DNA of 64,000 nucleotides from Burkholderia vietnamiensis LMG 10929 (GTDB taxonomy: Bacteria > Pseudomonadota > Gammaproteobacteria > Burkholderiales > Burkholderiaceae), in contig NZ_CP009632.1 in assembly GCF_000959445.1 (NCBI RefSeq), positions 310,001 to 374,000 of the forward strand, read 5' to 3'. Both the position numbers and the translations under genes were made by a program. The notes below the pieces were generated by a model that saw only the letters and a list, made by a program, of their open reading frames with translations, ran no database searches and was not told the origin of the DNA. This document shows, in pieces, positions 1 through 9,298 of the stretch (position 1 is the stretch's first letter; every line of letters starts with the position of its first letter).

Positions 1-1
1 G

Positions 2-250
2 GTGTGCATGGCCACCTGGCTGGTTCCGGATGATCAAAGCCCAAGCGGCTATTTATTGCTTCCCCGGATTGACGCCATCTCGCAGGCGCAGGCGATTGGG
101 ACCTCGGTCATGGATCTCACTCCAGCCGATCGGGCGGCCAATCGCGAATGGCAGGCCATGAGCGCGTGTTTCGACGTGCTCGCGCGGCGACTCGACTCTG
201 CAAAAGAGGTGGCTTTGCCTTCTGAAACGGTCGAGGCATGCCATGCATAA
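2..250 (+). CDS. Hypothetical protein at the left edge, possibly truncated
   Basis: Reads 82 codons from a GTG at base 2 (an in-frame ATG lies at base 8); the frame may continue upstream of the window, so the true N-terminus is unknown. The product is a mixed acidic/basic soluble protein without a membrane segment or a motif I recognise. Its last codons overlap the start of the next gene by 8 bases, as do most genes of the type IV secretion operon downstream, so it probably belongs to the same transcript. No function is assigned. Confidence 0.5.
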   Translation: MCMATWLVPDDQSPSGYLLLPRIDAISQAQAIGTSVMDLTPADRAANREWQAMSACFDVLARRLDSAKEVALPSETVEACHA

Positions 251-608
251 TTCAGCGTCTACTCCTGATGTGCGGCAAAACGTGTGGCGCGGTGTGGTGT
301 CGCTTGCGGTCGTGTTTGGAACGTCGATGGCGTGGCCCGATGTTGCACGAGCGGACGATTGGGGCTGTCAGGTGATGTTGTGTCTGTCTAACCTCGGTGG
401 CCCGGAGCAGTATGCCGAATGCGTGTCGCCCATCGAAAGGCTATGGGCCGCGCTGCGAGACGGCGATCCCTTTCCAACCTGTGATCTCGCTACGGTTGGC
501 ACGCTGAACCGAGCAGCGCACAACAATGCACGGTCCGCCCAATATCCCGCGACGTCGGTAGGGTACCCCCTGCAGCAGATCGTTCGCCTAGGAGAGGGGA
601 ATCGCTAA
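243..608 (+). CDS. TrbM/KikA-like small secreted protein of the T4SS operon
   Basis: A 121-residue protein with a hydrophobic stretch at residues about 15-35 ending in an ARA-type signal cleavage site. The mature protein is short, begins DDWGC, and carries several cysteines (WGCQVMLCLSN, ECV, TCD). Small exported, cysteine-bearing proteins of this kind (TrbM/KikA-like) commonly sit next to the virB1 gene in conjugation operons, probably acting in the periplasm. It overlaps the gene before it and its stop abuts the virB1 start. The family assignment rests on size, signal, cysteines and position, so the exact family is uncertain. Confidence 0.5.
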   Translation: MHNSASTPDVRQNVWRGVVSLAVVFGTSMAWPDVARADDWGCQVMLCLSNLGGPEQYAECVSPIERLWAALRDGDPFPTCDLATVGTLNRAAHNNARSAQYPATSVGYPLQQIVRLGEGNR

Positions 609-1285
609 TGCCGCTCGATTTCTTGTCGCTCGTGCACGACTGCGCGCCGCAGATCGCCCCGGCCACGATGGCGGCGATCGTGCGTACCGAATCAGGATTC
701 AATCCCTACGCGATCGGCGTCGTTCGCGGGCGGCTGCGTCGACAGCCGTCGAATATGGCCGAAGCGGTCGCGACGGTACGCGCGCTGGAGGCCGGCGGCT
801 GGAATTTCAGTGTCGGGCTCGCGCAGGTGAATCGAGCGAACTGGCTGGCCTATGGCCTGTCCGCCGAGAACGCGCTTGAGCCTTGTCGCAACCTAGCTGT
901 CGGTGCTGCCATTCTCCATCGCTGTTATACAGCGGCGGTGACGATCCAAAAGTCCCAAGCGAGGACCGATTATCAGGCGGATGTACAGGCCGCACTACGC
1001 GCGAGTCTGTCTTGCTATGCGAGCGGCAATTTCTCGACCGGCTACCGAACGGGCTACGTCCAGCGAGTCGAGGAGAGCGCAGCGGCACAAGCTTCCTCAG
1101 ATTCGCACGTTCCGGCCATTGCGCCCATTGCGGTGGTACCGATTGGTTCTGCAGTGCCGGTTCGTGCCGCCCGCTCTGAACCTGCGGTTCGGCAGCTATC
1201 GCGCAGCGATCGCGATGGGATGAACACGGCTTCACCTGTTACCGAGCAGCGTTTCAAACCGGACGGTAGTGCAGTGGTGTTCTAA
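608..1285 (+). CDS. virB1: VirB1-like lytic transglycosylase
   Basis: A 225-residue SLT-type transglycosylase that opens peptidoglycan so the secretion channel can cross the cell wall. The catalytic glutamate lies in VRTESGFNPYAIGV near residues 27-40, and the downstream SVGLAQVNRANW block (about residue 76) matches the second family motif; both are hallmarks of VirB1. The catalytic domain fills roughly residues 5-155. The C-terminal 70 residues are low-complexity and Pro/Ala/Ser-rich. No clear cleavable signal is visible, which is common for VirB1 proteins. It is the first recognisable subunit of the T4SS operon. Confidence 0.9.
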   Translation: MPLDFLSLVHDCAPQIAPATMAAIVRTESGFNPYAIGVVRGRLRRQPSNMAEAVATVRALEAGGWNFSVGLAQVNRANWLAYGLSAENALEPCRNLAVGAAILHRCYTAAVTIQKSQARTDYQADVQAALRASLSCYASGNFSTGYRTGYVQRVEESAAAQASSDSHVPAIAPIAVVPIGSAVPVRAARSEPAVRQLSRSDRDGMNTASPVTEQRFKPDGSAVVF

Positions 1286-1332
1286 GTCCACATTGACGAA
1301 TCAGATATAGATATATCGGAAAGGAGTCGATC

Positions 1333-1674
1333 ATGCATTTAGGAATGCGATATAAATCGTCGATGCGCGCCAAGCGGATGATGCGATTTCTATCCGATCG
1401 AAAGACGGCGCTGGAAATCATTCTTGGCGCTTCGTCCTTGATGTTCACTGCACCGGCGCGCGCGCAGCTATCGCAGGTCAATACGCTGCTCGATACGATC
1501 CAGGCGACGTTGTTGAGCGTCGGGGGCGTGATTTGTTCAATTTCCATCATTTGGGCGGGTTTTCGGATGATGTTCCAGCATGCCCGGTTCGGTGATATCG
1601 CGAACGTGTTTATCGGCGGCTTGTTCGTCGGTTGCGCGACCGTTATCGCTGGCATGCTGATTCCTTCGAGCTGA
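1333..1674 (+). CDS. virB2: VirB2-like major pilin (TrbC/VirB2 family)
   Basis: A 113-residue pilin precursor. A long N-terminal export signal ends at about residue 38 (TAPARA). The mature part has two hydrophobic helices (TLLSVGGVICSISIIWAG and IANVFIGGLFVGCATVIAG) separated by a short basic loop, the standard VirB2 layout. After cleavage it would polymerise into the conjugative pilus. An AAGGAG ribosome site lies just upstream of ATG 1333. Position between virB1 and virB3 supports the call. Confidence 0.9.
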   Translation: MHLGMRYKSSMRAKRMMRFLSDRKTALEIILGASSLMFTAPARAQLSQVNTLLDTIQATLLSVGGVICSISIIWAGFRMMFQHARFGDIANVFIGGLFVGCATVIAGMLIPSS

Positions 1675-1690
1675 TCCGGGGCGCCGAACC

Positions 1691-2011
1691 ATGCATTCGC
1701 TCAAGGATCCTGTCTTCAAAGGCTGCACGCGGCCCGCGATGCTCTGGGGTGTGCCGCTGGTGCCCTTGCTGATGATCGGCGGCAGCATGCTGATTCCCGC
1801 GATCTGGGCATTGCTGGCCAGCCCTGCGCTGGGTGTCGGGATCCTCCTTTTGATGATTCCGGTGTTCGTCGCGATGCGGATGACGACGCGCCACGACGAT
1901 CAACGGCTTGCGCAGCATGCGCGGCGCGCTCGCATGGCGTTGCGTCAGGGCAACCGCCGCTTCTGGGGCGCACACGCCTATGTGCCGGTGCGCCTGAAGA
2001 GGAGGGCATGA
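1691..2011 (+). CDS. virB3: VirB3-like inner-membrane T4SS protein
   Basis: A 106-residue protein with the VirB3 pattern: a short N-terminus (DPVFKGCTRPAMLWGVP), a hydrophobic hairpin at about residues 15-60, then a basic cytoplasmic tail. VirB3 sits in the inner membrane and works with the VirB4 ATPase, whose gene starts two bases after this one ends. AGGAGGG within the last codons of this gene serves as the virB4 ribosome site, indicating translational coupling. Confidence 0.88.
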   Translation: MHSLKDPVFKGCTRPAMLWGVPLVPLLMIGGSMLIPAIWALLASPALGVGILLLMIPVFVAMRMTTRHDDQRLAQHARRARMALRQGNRRFWGAHAYVPVRLKRRA

Positions 2012-2012
2012 G

Positions 2013-4481
2013 ATGGCGCGCCTATCGTACGTCGGAGCCGTCGCGAGCCGGGAAGTGCCGCTTGCCAGCTGTATCCCGTACTCGACGCATGTGACCGACC
2101 ACGTCATCAAGACCCGCGAAGGCGACTACCTGCAAATCTGGAAGATCGCCGGCATCGCGTTTGAGGCAGCCGATCCCACCGACATCCTCGTGCGACACGA
2201 GGGATTCAGCCAATTTGTGCGCGGACTGGCGGGAGGCCATGTGGCGCTGTGGTCGCATCGTCTGCGCCGACGGGTATCGGACCGATTCTCGACGCAGTAC
2301 GACGACCGCTTCTGCGAGGAACTGGCGACGCGCTACTACGCGAGTTTCTCGGGCTACCGGATGATGGCCAACGAGTTGTATCTGACGGTGGTCTACCGGC
2401 CAAACCGCACCCGCCTCGGCGGTGTCTTCAGCCGTGCGGCGCGCCGTACGCGCGACGATATCCGGCGCGATCAGCTTGACGCACTGAAGATGATGTCGGA
2501 GCTTGCTGCCCAGCTCGAATCGAGCCTGAAACCCTATGAGCCGGTCGCGCTCGGTGTCTATCGCCGGCCGAGTCCCGCCGTGGCCGCTTCGTTCCGCTAT
2601 TCGTCAGCGTTGGAACTGCTCGGCTATCTGGTCAATGGCGTCTGGGAACCTGTGCCCGTGCCAGCTGGCGCGATCCGCGAGGCGCTGCCAGTTTCGAGAC
2701 TCTTTGTGGGTGCCGAGAAAATCGAGATTCGCATGCCGACGGCAACGCGGTTCGCGGCGATGCTCGACATCAAGGATTATCCGGAAGACACCGAACCGGG
2801 CATGCTCAATGGTCTGCTGTACGGCGACTGTGAATATATCGAGACGCAAAGCTTCACGATTCTGGATAAACCCACGGCGAAGGAGACATTGGAGCGGCAG
2901 CGCAATCAGCTTATCGCCGGAGAGGACGTCTCCCTGTCCCAGGTCGACGCAATCGACCATGCGCTCGACGACCTGATCAACGGGAATTTCGTTCTTGGTG
3001 AGTATCACTACTCGCTGGCGGTGCTCGGCGATTCACTCAATGAAGTGTCGTCCAGCGTCGCGAAGGCACGAACGCAGCTGGCCGATGCCGGATTCCAGAC
3101 GGCATTGATCGATCTCGTGGCTGATGCAGCCTGGTTTGCGCAACTACCGGCCAACTGGCGCTACCGACCCCGCGAAGCGAAGCTCACATCGCGCAATTTT
3201 TGCGGTCTGGCAAGCCTGCACAACTTCGCGGCCGGCAAGCGCGACGGCAATCCGTGGGGCGAGGCGATCACGATCGTCAAGACACCCAGTGGTCAGCCGC
3301 TTTATCTGAACTTCCACGCGACACCGGATAAGCACGACTCACTCGACGAGAAGGCACTGGCCAATACGCAGATCATCGGCCGGGCGGGAGCGGGCAAGAC
3401 GGTGCTCGAGCTGTTCTTGCTCGCGATGGCGACCAAGTATGACCTGACGGCGGTGCTGTTCGACAAGGATCGCGGCACGGAAATCGCGATTCGTGCGATG
3501 GGCGGCACCTATACCGTGTTCCGCCACGGAGAGCCCACCGGCCTGAACCCGTTCCAGATGGCGCCGGATGAGCCGATGATCGATTTTTGGGAGCGCCTCG
3601 TGCGCAAGCTCGTCAACGTCGGCGAGCCGTTGTCCGCAAAGGACGAACTTGACCTTTCACGTGCCGTGCGAGAGGTGGCACGTATGGATAAGCCCCTGCG
3701 GCGTTTGTCGATGGTGTGGCAACTTCTCCCGAACGTTGGCGAAAACAGCTTGCATGCGCGACTGGCCAAATGGTGTGTGGGTGGACGTCTGGGGTGGGTA
3801 CTCGATAATCCGACAGATCGGATCGACCTGGCGCACGCGAAACTGTTCGGCTTCGATGACACAGAACTGCTGGACGATCCCGAGGTGTCGACGCCCGTGA
3901 CGATGTACCTGCTGCATCGGACCGAAAACCTGATCGATGGGCGACGCTTCATCTATGTGATGACCGAGTTCTGGAAGCGGCTCGGGGACCAGGTCTTCAC
4001 GGATTTTGCGAGGAACAAGCAGAAAACAATCCGCAAGCAGAACGGGCTGGGGATTTTTGATACCCAGTCACCGGCCGATGTATTGCGAAGCGAAATAGCC
4101 AGTGCGCTGATCGAGCAGTGTGCGACGTTTTTCTTCCTGCCGAATCCGCGTGCCGACTACGACGATTACGTGCATGGTTTCAAGCTGACCGAAGCCGAAT
4201 TCAATATCGTGCGCAACCTGGGCGAGAGCAGCCGCTTGTTCCTCGTCAAGCAGGGCCATCGCTCCGCGATCGGCCGACTCGATCTCGCCGGGCTTGGCGA
4301 TGTGCTCGATGTCCTGTCCGGTACGACCGATAACGTCGAGTTGCTCGATGCGATTCGTGCCGAAGTCGGGGATATGCCTAAAGACTGGTTGCCTGTTTTT
4401 CATGAGCGACTAGCGAAGCGCCGAGCGGCTCAGGCGAGCTCGCGCTTGTCGCCAGCTCCCGCGTCGGGAGGTGCTCGATGA
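2013..4481 (+). CDS. virB4: VirB4-like T4SS ATPase
   Basis: An 822-residue ATPase of the VirB4/TrbE/CagE family that powers pilus assembly and substrate passage at the base of the channel. The N-terminal CagE/TrbE domain fills about residues 1-400. The Walker A motif GRAGAGKT is near residue 455, and a Walker B-type hydrophobic strand leads into the RRFIYVMTEFWK segment near residue 645. Length is normal for the family. It starts at ATG 2013 behind AGGAGG and its stop overlaps the next start as ATGA. The frame is uninterrupted. Confidence 0.95.
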   Translation: MARLSYVGAVASREVPLASCIPYSTHVTDHVIKTREGDYLQIWKIAGIAFEAADPTDILVRHEGFSQFVRGLAGGHVALWSHRLRRRVSDRFSTQYDDRFCEELATRYYASFSGYRMMANELYLTVVYRPNRTRLGGVFSRAARRTRDDIRRDQLDALKMMSELAAQLESSLKPYEPVALGVYRRPSPAVAASFRYSSALELLGYLVNGVWEPVPVPAGAIREALPVSRLFVGAEKIEIRMPTATRFAAMLDIKDYPEDTEPGMLNGLLYGDCEYIETQSFTILDKPTAKETLERQRNQLIAGEDVSLSQVDAIDHALDDLINGNFVLGEYHYSLAVLGDSLNEVSSSVAKARTQLADAGFQTALIDLVADAAWFAQLPANWRYRPREAKLTSRNFCGLASLHNFAAGKRDGNPWGEAITIVKTPSGQPLYLNFHATPDKHDSLDEKALANTQIIGRAGAGKTVLELFLLAMATKYDLTAVLFDKDRGTEIAIRAMGGTYTVFRHGEPTGLNPFQMAPDEPMIDFWERLVRKLVNVGEPLSAKDELDLSRAVREVARMDKPLRRLSMVWQLLPNVGENSLHARLAKWCVGGRLGWVLDNPTDRIDLAHAKLFGFDDTELLDDPEVSTPVTMYLLHRTENLIDGRRFIYVMTEFWKRLGDQVFTDFARNKQKTIRKQNGLGIFDTQSPADVLRSEIASALIEQCATFFFLPNPRADYDDYVHGFKLTEAEFNIVRNLGESSRLFLVKQGHRSAIGRLDLAGLGDVLDVLSGTTDNVELLDAIRAEVGDMPKDWLPVFHERLAKRRAAQASSRLSPAPASGGAR

Positions 4482-5641
4482 GCGGTCTCTTTGCTGCCTT
4501 GGGGGGCACCCTCGACGACGGCATGTCGACCTACGTGACGACCGTATCGTCGGCGCTTTCCGGAGCACTCGTGCCGGTCGTGACTACGGGCATCACGATC
4601 TGGGTGCTGGCCTTTGGTCTCGCGGTGGTACGCGGCGAAGCCCACGAGGCGGTGCCGGCGTTTGCCTGGCGCGGGCTGAAAGTGTCGATCACGCTGGCGT
4701 TTGCGCTGAGCGCCGGGATCTACCAGCAGCAGGTCGTCACCGCCGTCAACGGCGCGACGGCCGGGCTGGCCCAGACCATCCAGAACGCGGCGAACACGAC
4801 GGGCGGGGGCAATCCGGGATGCGGCTCTGCCAACGGTGGCAGCGTGACGGGACAGAGCGCTGCGAGCAGCATTTATCAGACGCTCGACTGCTACGACCAG
4901 CAGGTCGACCTCGTGATGGACGCCTACTTCAACAAGGCGACGCATGAGGGAATCAGTCCGAGCGGTCTGGCCGCCGCGATTGGAGATTTCCTCTGCGGCC
5001 TCGTCGCGGCGCTCGGCGGGTCCATCTTTTTGATCGTGCTGGTCTTCGAGGTCGTGATGGCGAGGACGCTGCTCGATCTCGTGCTCGGACTGGGCCCGAT
5101 CTTCATCGCGTGCGCCGCGTTTGCGCCGACGGCGCGATTTTTCGAAGCGTGGACCGCGAAGGTTGCCAATTACGCGTTGCTACAGGTGCTGGTGGCTGCC
5201 TTCCTTGGCATGGCGCTCACGGCGTTCTCGACCGATCTCACTGCGTTCCACGCGACGGGCCGCGCCCCCGGTGCCGATTCGTCAGCCCTGATGCAAGCCG
5301 TTTCCGCCGCACTCGACGACGCCGCCGCAGCGGCTGCCGCGCTTGGGCTCTTTGCGACCGGGGTGTTCCTCGCGATGATCGGTTGGCAACTGCCTGCGGT
5401 TGCAGCGGGCCTGTCTGGCGGCGCCACGCTGTCAGGGTTCGGCGCGTTTGTGGCCGGCATCGCGTCGCGAAGCCTCGTCGCGGCGATCGGGCGGGCATTC
5501 AACCGTAACGGGCGAGGCCCGACCTCCGGTGGCGAAATTCGTGACCGGACGGGTTCGGCCGGGCGATCTCGGTCGGGCGGTGGCGGGCCCCCCGCTTACC
5601 AGCGCGCTGCACGCGCGAATTTGGGCCAGCACGACGGCTGA
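4478..5641 (+). CDS. virB6: VirB6-like polytopic T4SS channel protein
   Basis: A 387-residue TrbL/VirB6-type inner-membrane protein. Several long hydrophobic helices are visible (about residues 20-45, 65-85, 165-205, 235-255 and 280-320). A periplasmic loop at about residues 90-150 contains a pair of cysteines. VirB6 forms part of the inner-membrane translocation channel. It lies between virB4 and virB5, so the usual B5-B6 order is swapped here. The C-terminus is hydrophilic and Gly/Arg-rich. Start overlaps the virB4 stop as ATGA. Confidence 0.92.
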   Translation: MSGLFAALGGTLDDGMSTYVTTVSSALSGALVPVVTTGITIWVLAFGLAVVRGEAHEAVPAFAWRGLKVSITLAFALSAGIYQQQVVTAVNGATAGLAQTIQNAANTTGGGNPGCGSANGGSVTGQSAASSIYQTLDCYDQQVDLVMDAYFNKATHEGISPSGLAAAIGDFLCGLVAALGGSIFLIVLVFEVVMARTLLDLVLGLGPIFIACAAFAPTARFFEAWTAKVANYALLQVLVAAFLGMALTAFSTDLTAFHATGRAPGADSSALMQAVSAALDDAAAAAAALGLFATGVFLAMIGWQLPAVAAGLSGGATLSGFGAFVAGIASRSLVAAIGRAFNRNGRGPTSGGEIRDRTGSAGRSRSGGGGPPAYQRAARANLGQHDG

Positions 5642-5651
5642 CCAGGAGGCA

Positions 5652-6353
5652 ATGACCATGATCGGACGAAGCAAATGGATCACTGTCGCGTTCGTGTGTG
5701 CGGCGCATTCCACCGGCACTCACGCGCAAGGGATCCCGGTTTACGACGCGCAGAGCGTTGCGCAGGCCATTGCCACCGTGGGCCAGCTCAAGCAGCAAGT
5801 GCAGCAAGAAATGCAGATCTATCAGTCGACGATCGGCACACGCGGTTTCGGCGCGCTTCTGAACAATCGGGTCGTCGCCAACTCGTTGCCGTCGAACTGG
5901 CAGAGCGTCTATACCGCGATTCAGAATGGCGGCTACGCGGGCCTGACGGGCAGTGCGCAGGCATTGCGCCTGGCCAGCCGCATCTACGACTGCGAGGACC
6001 AGACTGGGGTGGACCAGCAGGTGTGCAGGCGCACGCTCAACAAGCCGTACCAGGATAAGGCGTTCGGGCTGCAGGCATATCAGACCGAGCTGCAGGAATT
6101 GGACCAGATACAAAGTCTCGGACAACAAATCAACGCGACGCAGGACCCGAAGGGCGTCGCGGAGTTGCAAGCGCGTATTCAGACCGAATCTACCGCGGTC
6201 GGCAACGAGATGACCAAACTGCAGCTCTTTCGCATGCTGGCCGAGACGGAGGACAAGCTCGTCGCCGAGCAGCAAAGTGAACTGGTGCTGAGCCGAGCGG
6301 CTAAGACCAACCGGCTCCAGGACCAGATGGTGCCCGCGTCATTCGGCAACTGA
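5652..6353 (+). CDS. virB5: VirB5-like minor pilus protein
   Basis: A 233-residue secreted protein of the VirB5 family, a minor pilus-tip component implicated in host-cell contact. The signal peptide ends at about residue 25 (HAQG). The mature protein is predominantly helical with heptad-like segments (VAQAIATVGQLKQQVQQ and ELQELDQIQSLGQQI) and a Cys pair at CEDQTGVDQQVC. I chose ATG 5652 because AGGAGG lies 4 bases upstream. Upstream extension in frame would overlap virB6 and has no ribosome site. Confidence 0.9.
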   Translation: MTMIGRSKWITVAFVCAAHSTGTHAQGIPVYDAQSVAQAIATVGQLKQQVQQEMQIYQSTIGTRGFGALLNNRVVANSLPSNWQSVYTAIQNGGYAGLTGSAQALRLASRIYDCEDQTGVDQQVCRRTLNKPYQDKAFGLQAYQTELQELDQIQSLGQQINATQDPKGVAELQARIQTESTAVGNEMTKLQLFRMLAETEDKLVAEQQSELVLSRAAKTNRLQDQMVPASFGN

Positions 6354-6362
6354 GGCGACACC

Positions 6363-6566
6363 ATGTCCATCCTGAGTTCGTTGACGTTCGCCGGGTGCCT
6401 CGCGTGGAGTCTTGCTGCCTGCAGCAGTGGACCACCCAAGCCCGTACTGCCGGACGGCCTGCACCGCGTGCCGGTCAATCGTGTCCCGCCAGTGCCTGAC
6501 GTGCCAACGACAGTGCCGGCTGCTCCCGACCAGCCCGCGTTGCAGGATGCTGGAGACCACTCATGA
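6363..6566 (+). CDS. virB7: VirB7-like outer-membrane lipoprotein
   Basis: A 67-residue lipoprotein with a hydrophobic signal and a lipobox LAAC at residues 18-21. The short mature domain is proline- and valine-rich (PVNRVPPVPDVPTTV). VirB7 is the lipoprotein of the outer-membrane core complex and binds VirB9. Size, lipobox and position directly before virB8 all fit. It overlaps virB8 by 4 bases. Confidence 0.88.
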   Translation: MSILSSLTFAGCLAWSLAACSSGPPKPVLPDGLHRVPVNRVPPVPDVPTTVPAAPDQPALQDAGDHS

Positions 6567-7258
6567 GCTCGCACGGTTATGGCCGCGTACTTGACATCGA
6601 GGCGTCGTTGACTCACCTGCAGGAGCGCTCGGAACGGCGCGCGTGGCACGTTGCTTACGCGGCAGTTGGCATTGCCGTGCTGAGCACGGGAGCGCTCGCT
6701 GTGATGGTGCCGTTCTATCGCGTCGTGCCTCTGCCCATCGAGGTCGATCGCCTGACAGGGGAATCCCAGGTGATCGACGTGCTCGACGCCCGCCACGTGC
6801 ACACGAAGGAAATCCAGGACAAGCACTGGGTCGAGACATATGTGCGCGCACGCGAGCGCTACGACTGGGGACTGCTGCAGATGGACTACGACAGCGTACT
6901 TTCGATGAGTGACGACGTGGTCGCTCGCGATTACCGTGGCCTCTACAGCGGTCCCGAGCCACTGGATCGGCAGCTGGGTGCGGGTGTTGAGCGGCGGATC
7001 CGGATTCTCTCGGTCACGCTGCCGCCTGACGAACCCGGCCATGCGGTTGTGCACGTCGAACGGACGTCGTTCAAGAATGGCGAAGCGCATGCCGAGCCAA
7101 CCCAGCGCTTCGTGATCACGCTGGCTTATACCTACCGGCCGCCCGTATTCACACGTGAGAGCGTGGCGATCGCCAATCCATTCGGCTTCAAGGTCACCGC
7201 CTATAGCCGGGATACGGAATATACGCCGTCGGCGTCGGCAGCCGGAGGCACACCATGA
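6563..7258 (+). CDS. virB8: VirB8-like T4SS assembly factor
   Basis: A 231-residue bitopic protein: a cytoplasmic N-terminus, one membrane helix at about residues 28-52, and a periplasmic VirB8 domain of about 170 residues (WVETYVRARERYDW ... YDSVLSMSD). VirB8 nucleates the inner-membrane complex and contacts VirB10. GGAG lies 9 bases before ATG 6563. The stop overlaps virB9 as ATGA. Confidence 0.93.
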   Translation: MSSHGYGRVLDIEASLTHLQERSERRAWHVAYAAVGIAVLSTGALAVMVPFYRVVPLPIEVDRLTGESQVIDVLDARHVHTKEIQDKHWVETYVRARERYDWGLLQMDYDSVLSMSDDVVARDYRGLYSGPEPLDRQLGAGVERRIRILSVTLPPDEPGHAVVHVERTSFKNGEAHAEPTQRFVITLAYTYRPPVFTRESVAIANPFGFKVTAYSRDTEYTPSASAAGGTP

Positions 7259-8079
7259 GAGTGCTTCCGATCGGCATCGCGCTGGCAAGCCTGCTATTCG
7301 CAGGGGGGGCGCGAGCGGTTGACCTGCCCGGCTGGAACGGCGACTCGCGCGTTCGCCAGGTAATCTATCGAGCCGACGAGGTGGTGCGCGTGCAGGCGCA
7401 ACGCGGCTTCGCGACGCACATCGCGCTGGGTTCCCACGAGCACATTCAGGTAGTCGCGCCAGGAGATCGAGACGGCTGGCAGGTGGTAGCGAACAAGGGC
7501 GATCACGATGTGTACCTGAAGCCGCAGCTTGCCGCCCACGATTCGAATCTTGAAATTCGCACCGACCGGCATAGCTACAGTTTTGATCTCGTGGTGCTTC
7601 CGCTGAAGTCGAAGTTCGGCAATGACCGCGTGATGTATCGCGTGACTTTCGTTTATCCGGACGAGTTGGCGAAGCGGGCGTCGGGGGAATCGGACGGCGA
7701 GTTGGTTGCGAAGCGCCTGGCGCGGCCGGCGGCCGTGCGTAATGCACACTATTCGATGCAGGTGATGCCGAACTCCGACGACATCGCGCCGACTGCGGCA
7801 TGGGACGACGGACGTTTTACGTATCTGCGTGTTCCGAACAACCGGCGCATGCCGGCGATTTTCCGCGTGGCCGACGACGGTACGGAAAGCGTGGTCGACA
7901 AGCACATCCACGGTGACACGATCGTCGTGCACGAGGTGGCGAAGCGATTTGTGTTGCGGCTCGCACGAGAGGTCGTTGGAATTTGGAATGACGCTTACGA
8001 CATCGACGGCGTGCCGGCGCATGACGGCACGACGGTCAACGGGGTGAAGCGCATTCTGCGGAGCCATCGCGATGAATGA
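7255..8079 (+). CDS. virB9: VirB9-like outer-membrane core protein
   Basis: A 274-residue periplasmic/outer-membrane protein of the VirB9/TrbG/CagX family. Signal peptide residues 1-20 (ends ARA). The N-terminal beta domain (RQVIYRADEVVRVQAQRG, then GDHDVYLKP) and the C-terminal CagX domain (YLRVPNNRRMPAIF and AKRFVLRL) are both complete. VirB9 forms the outer ring with VirB7 and VirB10. Overlaps virB8 by 4 bases and virB10 by 8. Confidence 0.94.
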   Translation: MRVLPIGIALASLLFAGGARAVDLPGWNGDSRVRQVIYRADEVVRVQAQRGFATHIALGSHEHIQVVAPGDRDGWQVVANKGDHDVYLKPQLAAHDSNLEIRTDRHSYSFDLVVLPLKSKFGNDRVMYRVTFVYPDELAKRASGESDGELVAKRLARPAAVRNAHYSMQVMPNSDDIAPTAAWDDGRFTYLRVPNNRRMPAIFRVADDGTESVVDKHIHGDTIVVHEVAKRFVLRLAREVVGIWNDAYDIDGVPAHDGTTVNGVKRILRSHRDE

Positions 8080-9298
8080 CGATAGCCCGCGCAACGTGAT
8101 CGGACCCGACGATAGTTCGGAGCATAGGCATGAAGGCAGCCTGAACGCGGGAGCATCAAATGTTTCCGCTGATCGAGGTATGCCAGCGTTGGGGCAATAC
8201 CGAGGCGCGCGTCCACGCGCCTGGTGGCTCACACCTGTCGCAATCGTACTGATCGTCGGTGTCGGCGCCGTTTGGACCGTGCACGGATTTCTCGCGCGGC
8301 ACGATGCCGCGGCGAAGGCGCGGCGCGATTCGATGACAGGTACGTCTTCCCAGGGGCGCATGTTCAACGATCTGCCCGCGTCGTCGGTTGGTAGCGCAGC
8401 CTCCGAACCGGTACCAGCAAGCGCAGTCGCCGTGCGCCTGGCATCGAGTGCGGGCGTGGCCACGCCTGCTCGTATTGCACATGCTGCGACACCCCGCAGC
8501 TACTACGATGCGCCGCTGCTGGAAACGGGCGGTGGGCAGGAACTCGCGGGCGTAGCGCCCCGCGTTGGGCGGGCGGGTAGTGTACCTTTCCCGCTTACCG
8601 CGGGCGTTAGCGGCGGTGCAGGCGTGTCAGCTCGAGATCCAGGGCAGATGGGGGGCGGGCTCGGCCAGGCGCTGATACCGACCGTGACACCGCGTGTTCA
8701 GGCCGGGATGCTCGGCAATCGGAGCCTGGTGCTTGCGCAGGGCGCCAAGATCGACTGTGCCGGCGATACGGCATTTGATTCGACCGAGGCCGGCTTGTCG
8801 ACCTGCACGGTGACCAAGAACGTGTATTCCGACGATGGCAACGTCGTGCTGATTGAACGGGGTTCGCAGATTAACAGCCAGTATCGCGCGAACATGTCGC
8901 CGGGACAGAAGCGGGTATTCGTGCTGTCGGCCCGTATCAAGACACCCAACGGTGTCACGGTCGAGGTCGACTCGCCGGCGGCCGACGCACTCGGCCGCAT
9001 GGGCATTGACGGCTACGTGGACAACCATTGGAGTCAACGCATCGGTGCCGCAATGCTGCTTGGCGTTACCCAGGACGCGATCGGCTATCTGTCGACGCGC
9101 GGCGGCAGCGCCAACGGATCGGTGATGTTTCAAAGCACACAACAGCAGGGCAACGACATGGCCACGCGCGTGCTCGACAGCACGATCGGTATCCCGCCAA
9201 CGCTCACCCAGAACCAGGGCGCGGAGTTCACAATCGTGATTGCGCGCGATTTGGATTTCGGATCGGTGTATGCCCTGCAGCCAGAGGGCACGCGATGA
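8072..9298 (+). CDS. virB10: VirB10-like core-complex protein
   Basis: A 408-residue TrbI/VirB10 protein spanning inner and outer membranes and relaying ATP-driven signals to the outer-membrane pore. One membrane helix at about residues 50-70 (WWLTPVAIVLIVGVGAVW) is followed by a low-complexity linker. The conserved beta-barrel domain begins near residue 210 (LVLAQGAKIDCAGDT) and contains FDSTEAGLSTCTVTKNVYSD and the family's IGIPPTLTQNQG. Complete and normal length. Confidence 0.95.
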   Translation: MNDDSPRNVIGPDDSSEHRHEGSLNAGASNVSADRGMPALGQYRGARPRAWWLTPVAIVLIVGVGAVWTVHGFLARHDAAAKARRDSMTGTSSQGRMFNDLPASSVGSAASEPVPASAVAVRLASSAGVATPARIAHAATPRSYYDAPLLETGGGQELAGVAPRVGRAGSVPFPLTAGVSGGAGVSARDPGQMGGGLGQALIPTVTPRVQAGMLGNRSLVLAQGAKIDCAGDTAFDSTEAGLSTCTVTKNVYSDDGNVVLIERGSQINSQYRANMSPGQKRVFVLSARIKTPNGVTVEVDSPAADALGRMGIDGYVDNHWSQRIGAAMLLGVTQDAIGYLSTRGGSANGSVMFQSTQQQGNDMATRVLDSTIGIPPTLTQNQGAEFTIVIARDLDFGSVYALQPEGTR